A stretch of 19,151 nucleotides of DNA from Pseudomonadota bacterium (lineage in GTDB: Bacteria; Pseudomonadota; Alphaproteobacteria; UBA8366; GCA-2717185). This document shows, in pieces, positions 14,612 to 19,151 of this stretch; position 1 is the first letter of the stretch, and each line of letters starts with the position of its first letter. The stretch spans positions 1-19,151 of the forward strand of contig JAQCHR010000018.1 of assembly GCA_027619655.1 (NCBI GenBank), in the 5' to 3' direction. The position numbers were made by a program, and so were the translations under genes. The notes under the pieces were generated by a model. That model was given only the letters and a program-made list of their open reading frames with translations, did no database searches and was not told the DNA's origin.

Positions 14612-14628
14612 GTAAAGACAAAAATTGC
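14612..14628 (+). promoter_or_regulatory. 17-bp direct repeat copy 2 (putative operator)
   Basis: This second, identical copy of GTAAAGACAAAAATTGC lies between the MerR-like gene and the next HTH gene, directly after a T-rich tract (14598-14605) that may end the upstream message. Placement in the second leader makes a shared operator more likely than a chance repeat. Confidence 0.5.
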
Positions 14629-14650
14629 CAACTTAGGAGAAGCATAGCAA

Positions 14651-14845
14651 ATGCAAACAAACCCGATCCTGCAGGAATATGTGAAGCCGGAAGATTTGGC
14701 CCGCGAACTCGGCATCAACCGGCGCACCCTGGACCGCTGGCATGCGCTGGGCGATGCCCCGTGCCGCATGAAAATCAACTCGAAAATCCTCTATCGCCGC
14801 GAAGCCATTACCGATTGGTTGCGGTCGCGCGAGGAAGTCATATGA
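14651..14845 (+). CDS. small HTH DNA-binding protein (AlpA/excisionase-like)
   Basis: The 64-residue protein (EYVKPEDLARELGINRRTLD, then RWHALGDAPCRMKINSKILY and RREAITDWLRSREEVI) has the compact MerR-superfamily HTH of AlpA/excisionase-type proteins: helix-turn-helix at about 10-28, a wing through APCRMKINSKILYRR, and a C-terminal helix. Such proteins bend DNA for excision or activate element genes. AGGAGA (14634-14639) precedes the ATG. The ATG of the next gene overlaps its stop (ATGA at 14842-14845), so the two are co-translated. Excision function is uncertain because no integrase is present. Confidence 0.65.
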   Translation: MQTNPILQEYVKPEDLARELGINRRTLDRWHALGDAPCRMKINSKILYRREAITDWLRSREEVI

Positions 14846-15036
14846 ACGAAGGAATCCCCGAGGGTGACATCTTGCGCGGTGCGAAGGCGATAGCCGCATT
14901 CATTAACACCACTGAGCGTCGAGCCTTTTACAAATGCGAGCGCGGTCATATTCCGGCATTTAAGGAGGGCCGGATCTGGTGCCTGAGGAAATCCCGGTAT
15001 CTGCGGGATATCGAGGCAAAGGAAGCGGCGGCCTGA
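14842..15036 (+). CDS. small HTH DNA-binding protein
   Basis: The 64-residue protein reads MNEGIPEGDILRGAKAIAAF, then INTTERRAFYKCERGHIPAF and KEGRIWCLRKSRYLRDIEAK. This is the phage-type HTH pattern (GAKAIAAFI...RRAFYKCERGHIPAFKEG) in which a recognition helix is followed by a wing ending in a basic KS.YL segment. I chose ATG 14842, in a 4-base ATGA overlap with the upstream gene, over a start at 14761, which would lie wholly within that gene. Its stop (TGA 15034-15036) overlaps a further ATG, but I consider that reading frame untranslated before 15141. It probably acts with its neighbour as a regulator or recombination-directionality partner. Confidence 0.6.
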   Translation: MNEGIPEGDILRGAKAIAAFINTTERRAFYKCERGHIPAFKEGRIWCLRKSRYLRDIEAKEAAA

Positions 15037-15067
15037 TGGCCGGCACAGAAAACCCTGTCATAAGAAA

Positions 15068-15097
15068 ACCGACCAAGGGCTGCAACCCAAGGCCGGT
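15068..15097 (+). other. structured leader hairpin upstream of the 15141 gene
   Basis: ACCGACC (15068-15074) pairs with GGCCGGT (15091-15097) with one A-C mismatch, followed by a symmetrical AA/AA internal loop and a GGG/CCC stem closed by CTGCAA. No T-run follows, so it looks like an RNA structure or a protein-binding dyad in the 104-base leader before the next gene and not a terminator. Confidence 0.4.
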
Positions 15098-15140
15098 CAA
15101 TTCTCTGGCGTTCCCCCCACCACTACGAAGGAAAAACGTC

Positions 15141-15338
15141 ATGCAAAACATAGGCTCGAAAGCGCCGAATGTAAATAGAGCAAACATTGGCCCGGATACG
15201 GATTCGCGACACTGCGCGCCTGAATCGCTGGGTGCAATCAATCGACGGATCATTAGCAGAATTGCCATGCAGTGCCAGATATCGGGGCCGCACGCTAAAG
15301 CCGTGGCGGCCCTTGCGATGATTGGCGGTGCTGAATGA
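15141..15338 (+). CDS. small hypothetical protein (65 aa)
   Basis: This encodes MQNIGSKAPNVNRANIGPDT, then DSRHCAPESLGAINRRIISR and IAMQCQISGPHAKAVAALAM and IGGAE. I do not recognise a family. The second half (AINRRIISRIAMQC and HAKAVAALAMIGG) looks helical and is the kind of short conserved tail seen in phage-like replication modules. A good AAGGA (15127-15131) precedes ATG 15141, so I prefer this start to the frame opening at 15036. Its stop overlaps the start of the next gene (ATGA at 15335-15338), which supports real translation and coupling. Confidence 0.55.
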   Translation: MQNIGSKAPNVNRANIGPDTDSRHCAPESLGAINRRIISRIAMQCQISGPHAKAVAALAMIGGAE

Positions 15339-15577
15339 TCCTTGAAAAACGGACCAAATGGTCAATCCGGGGCGCACCAGTGGTCGGCGGAACCGCGACG
15401 GCGATGGGTCGCAAATATACGCTGCAGGCGGCAGAGCCATACGTCACAAAATCCGGTCGGCAGGCGCAATTGCTGACATGGCAAGGCGTCTGCACCACCT
15501 GCGGTGCGCCATTCGAGTTCAAGTCTGGCAAGACATCGTTTTCGCCGACCGCCCGTTGTCCTGGGTGTCGGCCATGA
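15335..15577 (+). CDS. small zinc-ribbon protein (80 aa)
   Basis: The 80-residue protein has two cysteine pairs near its C-terminus: CTTCGAPFEFKSG and RCPGCRP, a four-cysteine zinc-ribbon pattern. The N-terminal half contains RKYTLQAAEPYVTKSGRQAQ followed by LLTWQGVC, a beta-rich segment. Both ends overlap neighbours by ATGA junctions (15335-15338 and 15574-15577), a strong sign of a genuine gene in a translationally coupled operon. Similar zinc-ribbon proteins occur ahead of primases in integrative elements and may bind single-stranded DNA or the primase; that role is inference. Confidence 0.6.
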   Translation: MILEKRTKWSIRGAPVVGGTATAMGRKYTLQAAEPYVTKSGRQAQLLTWQGVCTTCGAPFEFKSGKTSFSPTARCPGCRP

Positions 15578-16608
15578 CGAACACATATAAGTCTTTCGGC
15601 CCGAAGCTGGTTGAACTTGGCTACGATATCACCCCGGTTATCGGCAAGAAGCCGATACTGCCGCGATGGCCAGGACGGCCCGATGCGGCAAGGCAGTATG
15701 ACGACTATCCAGCGGCGACAGGCGTCGGCGTCCTCCTGGGCGGAAAGCATAATCTGGTCGCCGTCGATGTCGATGTTCTGAACCCGTTCTGTTCCAACGA
15801 ACTGGAAAGGCTGGTCGAGGAAGAACTGGGCAGCGCGCCGAAGAGGATTGGCAAGGCACCCAAGTTCCTGGTTCTGTTCCGCTGTACTGAACTGCAAAAG
15901 AAAATCAGGACCGGCGTTTACGAGATCGACAACGTGGACGCCGCTGTCGAGGTGTTGGGCGAGGGGCAGCAGTTCGTTGCCGCAGGCGTCCATCCTGACA
16001 CCGGGGGAAGGTACGTCTGGCCAGATGACAAGCTGATCGACATTGCCCCTGAAGAACTGACCGAGGTCACGCCCGACGCCCTGCGCCGCTACCTGGCGAT
16101 GGCCAGCAGCGTCATGGCAACCTATGGCTCACTGAAGGGCCGCGTCAGCGACCGGGGGACGGCAGCACCGCGGTCCGGCCTGAACCTCAAGGAACTGCAC
16201 GGCAAGGTGTCTGAAGTCGAAGCCGCCGTAATGCACATCCCGAATAATGATGAACATTATGACGACTGGGTGCAGACCGCGTTAGCGGTAAAGGGCGCGA
16301 TGGGCGACAGCGGGTTCGACCTGTTCTCCCGCTGGTCTGCCCGGTCGAAGAAGGACGACCCAGCGCAGAACGAGCGGCTGTGGCGGTCGATCGGACACGT
16401 CAATCGTATCGGGGCCGGGAGCGTGTACTACTGGGCAAGCCAGCACGGGTTCGACCTGGCGGCTTACCGCGAGACGCAGCATGTCGGCGGATACGAAACC
16501 GTCGATGCAGACGGTGTTATTACGATCACGCCTTCAGCACGGACGGGGAGCACTGAACCGCCGCAGCCCCTAATCGGGAAATGCCCCCGGCTGATCCTTT
16601 CCCCATAG
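15574..16608 (+). CDS. bifunctional DNA primase/polymerase with PriCT-2 domain
   Basis: The 344-residue protein has two domains. The N-terminal AEP-type prim-pol domain (about 1-180) shows KKPILPRWPGRPDAAR, GVGVLLGGKHNLVAVDVDVLN with the catalytic acidic pair Asp65 and Asp67, and FVAAGVHPDTGGRYVW, where His140 fits the conserved nucleotide-binding position. The PriCT-2-type helical domain follows at about 215-275 (VMHIPNNDEHYDDWVQTALA, FDLFSRWSARSKKDDPAQNE, RLWRSI). It would synthesise primers and short DNA for replication of the element. ATG 15574 was chosen because it overlaps the upstream stop (ATGA) and gives the family N-terminus. The C-terminus overlaps the DUF3987 gene start by 28 bases, consistent with a two-protein replication unit. 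Confidence 0.82.
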   Translation: MTNTYKSFGPKLVELGYDITPVIGKKPILPRWPGRPDAARQYDDYPAATGVGVLLGGKHNLVAVDVDVLNPFCSNELERLVEEELGSAPKRIGKAPKFLVLFRCTELQKKIRTGVYEIDNVDAAVEVLGEGQQFVAAGVHPDTGGRYVWPDDKLIDIAPEELTEVTPDALRRYLAMASSVMATYGSLKGRVSDRGTAAPRSGLNLKELHGKVSEVEAAVMHIPNNDEHYDDWVQTALAVKGAMGDSGFDLFSRWSARSKKDDPAQNERLWRSIGHVNRIGAGSVYYWASQHGFDLAAYRETQHVGGYETVDADGVITITPSARTGSTEPPQPLIGKCPRLILSP

Positions 16609-18008
16609 ACGCGCTGGGAAGCGTGCTGGGCGGGGCCGTGAGGGCCATACAGGCGCGAACACAGGCACCGGACGCCATGTGCGCGCAAAGTGTTCTGGGC
16701 GCTTCCACGTTTGCCGTACAGCCGTTCGCCGACGTCACACTGCCGATGGGCAACACCCGGCCCGTGTCCTGTTTCTTCCTTACGGTCGGATTGTCAGGCG
16801 AGCGGAAAAGCGCGGTTGATGCGGATGCGCTATGGCCGGTTACGAACCGGGAAAAGGCGTTGCGGGACCGGTATGACGAAGAATTGCCACTATGGTCGAA
16901 TCAATCCGAGGCATGGGAAAAACAGCGAGCGCAAATTCTCGCGCACAAAACGAAATATCCCACACAGGAAGCGAAATACACGGCCCTGACCGAATTGGGG
17001 CAGGCACCAGCCAAGCCCCTGGCCCCGATCCTGACGGCTAGCGAACCAACACTGGAGGGGTTGCATAAACTGTTCAGTGTTGGCCATGCCAGCCTTGGCC
17101 TGTTCAGTGCCGAGGGTGGATCATTCGTTGGCGGACACGGCATGACCAGCGAAAAGAAGTTGCTCACGGCAACCGGGCTTTCCGACTTGTGGGATGGCAC
17201 GCCTATTCGTCGTGTTCGGTCCGGCGACGGCGCGTCGGTCCTTCCGGGGCGGCGGCTTGCCGCTCATTTGATGATGCAACCCGATATCGCCGGTGCAATT
17301 CTTTCCGACCGGGCGCTTGCCGATCAGGGTTTGCTTTCCCGGTTCCTGATCGCGTCCCCGGCATCGACTATCGGTACGCGGTTTTGGCGTGAAACGACAC
17401 CGGAAAACGATGCAGATATTCGGCGGTATTGGGCGCAGATTTCCCAAATACTGGAAACACCGCCGCGCATGGCCGAGGGCGCACTAAATGAATTAGCCCC
17501 CCGCGCCCTGAAGCTCGCCCCTGCCGCCCGTGCCCTTTGCATCCGCTTCATGGACAACGTGGAACGGATGACGGGCAAGGGCGGCGAGATGGCAGGCATC
17601 AGCGGACTCGCAAACAAGCTGCCGGAACACGCAACGCGCCTTGCTGCCGTCCTTTGCCTGTCCGGGGATGTAGAGGCGGACGCAGTGTCAGGCGAGCACA
17701 TGGCAGCCGGAATCGAGATTGCCGAGCACTACGCCGCCGAAGCGATGCGGTTGCACTTTTCCGGCATGGTCGACTCGAACAAGCGACAGGCGCTAGACGC
17801 TCTGCACTGGCTTCAAACCGCATGGCCGGAAAATCATATTTCCTTGCCTGATCTGTACCAGCGCGGCCCGGTAACGATCCGGGAAAAGGCGAAGGCAAAG
17901 GCCGTTGTTTCGATCCTGGAGGATCACGGCTGGCTGCATCCCGTCGCGAATGGAGCGACAATCAACGGGCAATTCCGCCGGGATGCCTGGCTGATCGTGG
18001 AGGCATGA
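16581..18008 (+). CDS. DUF3987 domain protein (helicase/ATPase-like)
   Basis: The 475-residue protein fits the DUF3987 family seen beside primases in phages and integrative elements. Visible motifs are MCAQSVLGASTFAVQPFADV, a Walker A-like GLSGERKSAVD (Gly70 to Ser77), ASEPTLEGLHKLF, GLFSAEGGSFVGGHGMTSEK, LSDLWDGTPIRRVRSGDG, GRRLAAHLMMQPDIAGAILS and GLLSRFLIASPAS. The family is thought to be an ATPase that works with the prim-pol as a replicative helicase; direct proof is lacking. The C-terminal region (KAKAVVSILEDHGWLHPVAN and NGQFRRDAWLIVE) is winged-helix-like, and a second diverged copy of this tail lies at 18466-18549. The next gene begins just beyond the stop, sharing GGAGG. Confidence 0.8.
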   Translation: MPPADPFPIDALGSVLGGAVRAIQARTQAPDAMCAQSVLGASTFAVQPFADVTLPMGNTRPVSCFFLTVGLSGERKSAVDADALWPVTNREKALRDRYDEELPLWSNQSEAWEKQRAQILAHKTKYPTQEAKYTALTELGQAPAKPLAPILTASEPTLEGLHKLFSVGHASLGLFSAEGGSFVGGHGMTSEKKLLTATGLSDLWDGTPIRRVRSGDGASVLPGRRLAAHLMMQPDIAGAILSDRALADQGLLSRFLIASPASTIGTRFWRETTPENDADIRRYWAQISQILETPPRMAEGALNELAPRALKLAPAARALCIRFMDNVERMTGKGGEMAGISGLANKLPEHATRLAAVLCLSGDVEADAVSGEHMAAGIEIAEHYAAEAMRLHFSGMVDSNKRQALDALHWLQTAWPENHISLPDLYQRGPVTIREKAKAKAVVSILEDHGWLHPVANGATINGQFRRDAWLIVEA

Positions 18009-18152
18009 AAATGGCGCTTTTCCCAAAGTTCGACGCCCTGGCAGTTTTAGCGGAAATAGAGTCTACCCCTGCTAAAGCTGCTAATCCTGCTAAAGTTACT
18101 ACCCATATACCGCAAAACACCCAAAACTTTAGCAGATTAGCAACTTTAGCAG
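17927..18152 (+). repeat. duplicated module, copy A (DUF3987 tail + small gene start + palindrome)
   Basis: This stretch corresponds to 18468-18694 at an offset of 541-542 bases. Both begin CGGCTGGCTGC, encode the GWL...NGQFRR(D/E)AW..VE tail, share the GTGGAGG..TGA..ATGGC translation junction, then the FPKFDA protein start, and end with the palindrome. Outside the palindrome arms the copies are diverged; the arms are identical. Confidence 0.75.
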
Positions 18153-18601
18153 CCCCGGACCTGATTTCTGCAAAAAAAACAGGCCCTCAATTCGACCCCT
18201 CACAGGCCAGCGCCGAAACCAATTCGGCAACAGGCACCGATCCCGTTGCCCACGATTTGAACGACACGCGGCTCGACGCGCGCGTCACCGCCTGGTGCAA
18301 CGCGAACCCACCCGAATTGCCGGTGTCCCAGAACCACTGCGCCGCGTGTGGTGAGTTTATTCCGGTCTATGAGAACGGTTGGGTGTACCTGGCCGACGGC
18401 GCGCTGATCCATTACGGCAAGCCGCCGACCCGGTGCTGCTTCGACGAATGGCAGACGATACGCCGCGCGGCTGGCTGCGCAGGATTGACGGCGGCGCGAA
18501 AGCAAACGGGCAATTCCGCCGCGAGGCATGGCAACTTGTGGAGGACTGAACTATGGCCACTTTCCCAAAATTTGACGCCTGGTCCGTTTTGGAAGAATTG
18601 A
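18011..18601 (+). CDS. repeat-bearing small protein with zinc-binding-like C-terminal part; chimeric end
   Basis: Start ATG 18011 (MALFPKFDALAVLAEIES) has GGAGG 7 bases upstream and matches the paralogue at 18553; an ATG two codons earlier is less well spaced. Residues about 20-47 (TPAKAANPAKV ... QNFSRLATLAAP) are encoded by the arms of a large palindrome. The middle is low-complexity, then VSQNHCAACGEFIPVYENGW and VYLADGALIHYGKPPTRCCF resemble a small CxxC..C zinc-binding domain. From about residue 153 the frame runs out of phase through a second copy of the DUF3987 tail, so the final 44 residues are probably not original. The function is unknown; the gene travels with the prim-pol/DUF3987 pair. 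Confidence 0.6.
   Translation: MALFPKFDALAVLAEIESTPAKAANPAKVTTHIPQNTQNFSRLATLAAPDLISAKKTGPQFDPSQASAETNSATGTDPVAHDLNDTRLDARVTAWCNANPPELPVSQNHCAACGEFIPVYENGWVYLADGALIHYGKPPTRCCFDEWQTIRRAAGCAGLTAARKQTGNSAARHGNLWRTELWPLSQNLTPGPFWKN
18069..18152. repeat. large in-gene palindrome, copy A
   Basis: The left arm (18069-18097) contains CTGCTAAAG, CTGCTAAT and CTGCTAAAGTT. The right arm (18125-18152) is its reverse complement except for a one-base bulge and one mismatch, so about 27 of 28 positions pair around a 27-base loop. It could form a cruciform or RNA hairpin. Arms are built of a repeated GCTAAA/GCTAAT unit, as in iterons. Confidence 0.9.
18466..18549 (+). pseudogene. remnant of a second DUF3987 gene (C-terminal tail)
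   Basis: Reading frame ending at TGA 18547-18549 gives RGWLRRIDGGAKANGQFRRE then AWQLVED. It aligns without gaps to the intact DUF3987 tail (HGWLHPVANGATINGQFRRD, AWLIVEA). Homology starts abruptly at about 18468 after the zinc-domain coding region, marking a recombination junction. No upstream part of this copy survives in the window. Confidence 0.75.
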
Positions 18602-18694
18602 GGGCAACCCCTGCTAAAGCTGCTAATCCTGCTAAAGTTGGTAGCAAGATACCGCAGGCAGCCCAAAACTTTAGCAGATTAGCAACTTTAGCAG
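18468..18694 (+). repeat. duplicated module, copy B
   Basis: Partner of 17927-18152: same order of DUF3987 tail, coupled ribosome site, FPKFDA start and palindrome. Offset is 541 bases at the left edge and 542 at the palindrome. Similarity appears to stop shortly after the palindrome. Confidence 0.75.
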
Positions 18695-18852
18695 CACCCG
18701 GTCCACTTTCCTTAGAAACCGCCGCCCCCTCTCGCGACATGGCCCCAGCTATTGCCGATTGCCGATATTGCCAATTCGGAGAAGACGGGGTTACTGATCG
18801 CCATTTTATGAACTCAATGAAAACAACGTGTTATCAATATCTTAGTTACTGA
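18553..18852 (+). CDS. paralogue of the 18011 protein, probably truncated (99 aa)
   Basis: The 99-residue frame starts MATFPKFDAWSVLEELRATP and continues AKAANPAKV ... AQNFSRLATLAAP, matching the first 50 residues of the protein encoded at 18011. GGAGG (18540-18544) lies 8 bases upstream in the same TGA-then-ATG junction as the first copy. After the palindrome the sequence loses similarity (ADCRYCQFGEDGV ... QYLSY) and the zinc-type domain is not recognisable, so the gene probably runs into non-homologous DNA at the edge of the element. The start and the conserved palindrome are well supported; a functional product is doubtful. Confidence 0.5.
   Translation: MATFPKFDAWSVLEELRATPAKAANPAKVGSKIPQAAQNFSRLATLAAPGPLSLETAAPSRDMAPAIADCRYCQFGEDGVTDRHFMNSMKTTCYQYLSY
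18611..18694. repeat. large in-gene palindrome, copy B
   Basis: Left arm 18611-18639 and right arm 18667-18694 are identical to those of copy A, with the same single bulge and mismatch and the same 27-base loop length. The loop sequence differs from copy A at many positions, although it also contains ATACCGCA. Confidence 0.9.
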
Positions 18853-18973
18853 ATAACAATGTGCCTGGTCGAGCGGTCCGCAGGCGGCTGACTGATCCAA
18901 TTTCCGGCGGGGTCCGTATCAGATATCAGAACCGACGCTATCCACAACAATCATACCCCGTAGGAAACATAAA

Positions 18974-19151
18974 ATGCTGTCTCTCTACCGTGCCATCATG
19001 GATTCGAATTACAACCCGCTGCGGCGCCTGCCGCCGGCCCAGCGCTTCCAGGCAATGACGTTCCTCAGCATGATGTGGACGGCCATCTTCTGCACGATGG
19101 CCGGCGCCTGGTTCTGGTACGGAGAACTGGTTATCGTGCATATTCTGGCCG
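18974..19151 (+). CDS. small conserved membrane protein, 5' part (runs off the window)
   Basis: The frame from ATG 18974 stays open to the window end (59 codons): MLSLYRAIMDSNYNPLRRLP, PAQRFQAMTFLSMMWTAIFC, TMAGAWFWYGELVIVHILA. A short cytoplasmic start with NPLRRLPPAQRFQ is followed by a hydrophobic segment (about residues 28-44) and a second one beginning before the edge. AGGA (18962-18965) precedes the ATG. It resembles a conserved hypothetical membrane protein of rhodospirillalean genomes, recalled without a named function. It probably marks return to chromosomal DNA. Confidence 0.6.
   Translation, partial: MLSLYRAIMDSNYNPLRRLPPAQRFQAMTFLSMMWTAIFCTMAGAWFWYGELVIVHILA

Larger units (their letters stand above)
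13772..18852 (+). mobile_element. putative integrative element remnant downstream of tRNA-Arg
   Basis: The segment starts right after tRNA-Arg(TCT), the classic target of tyrosine-integrase elements. It carries repeated TGCAACAA motifs like arm sites, small HTH regulators, a primase-polymerase, a DUF3987 ATPase-like gene and duplicated repeat-bearing small genes, all on one strand in a tightly overlapping order. No integrase, excisionase with clear partner, structural phage gene or conjugation gene is visible. I found no copy of the tRNA 3' end at the right side, so the right border (placed at the last accessory ORF) is a guess. The chromosomal-looking gene at 18974 bounds it. Confidence 0.55.

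Noticed and set aside
14979..15140. Longer start for the 15141 gene (frame open from 14979 or 15036)
   Set aside because: The upstream residues are proline/arginine-rich and not protein-like, the segment carries an RNA-like dyad, and a good AAGGA precedes ATG 15141.
18069..18694. CRISPR array
   Set aside because: Repeats are inverted within each unit, only two units exist, they lie in coding frames, and no cas genes are present.
18700..18970. A right-hand attachment site repeating the tRNA-Arg 3' end
   Set aside because: I compared the T-arm/acceptor sequence by eye and found only weak fragments such as GGTCGAG near 18867; nothing long enough to claim.

Overview
The window looks like a piece of an alphaproteobacterial chromosome, possibly from a rhodospirillalean-type lineage. 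DNA is GC-rich and genes are closely packed. There is a small NDUFS4-like complex I accessory subunit, which is typical of Alphaproteobacteria (and mitochondria), and several families common in that class. I cannot name a genus.

Region 1 (1-6621) is a mixed housekeeping stretch. It holds the tail of a carboxymuconolactone-decarboxylase-like gene, an MFS transporter on the minus strand, a DsbA/FrnE-family thiol oxidoreductase, a YaiI/YqxD family gene, an alpha/beta-hydrolase broken by a 22-bp tandem duplication, a phosphonate monoester hydrolase-like phosphodiesterase (minus), and a SAM-dependent methyltransferase. The highlight is the oxidoreductase. Its first active-site cysteine codon is UGA (1615-1617), giving Sec-Pro-Trp-Cys. 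A bacterial SECIS-like hairpin with a GGUC apical loop follows about 20 nt later. It is best read as a full-length 206-aa selenoprotein that automatic calling would truncate to start at 1678.

Region 2 (6640-12847) is a minus-strand glycan/surface polysaccharide cluster. In transcription order it encodes a family 4 glycosyltransferase, a B12-binding-type radical SAM protein, a second family 4 glycosyltransferase, a Wzx-like flippase and a family 2 glycosyltransferase. Spacing is short or overlapping, so it is probably one operon. It ends in a 9-bp convergent hairpin.

Region 3 (13172-13822) is a small chromosomal block: tRNA-Pro(TGG), the NDUFS4-like gene, tRNA-Arg(TCT) and a rho-independent terminator.

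Region 4 (about 13821-18852) is an accessory segment directly downstream of tRNA-Arg. It begins with four TGCAACAA motifs that resemble integrase arm sites, but no integrase gene is present. It continues with a MerR-like regulator, two small HTH genes, short ORFs, a primase-polymerase with a PriCT-2 domain, and a DUF3987 ATPase-like protein. Two related small genes follow, each with a near-perfect palindrome of about 28-bp arms embedded in its coding sequence. An approximately 541-bp offset duplication has left a second DUF3987 tail and chimeric ORF ends. The segment reads as a decayed or integrase-less integrative element with its own replication module.

The window closes with the 5' part of a small membrane-protein gene (from 18974), probably chromosomal again.
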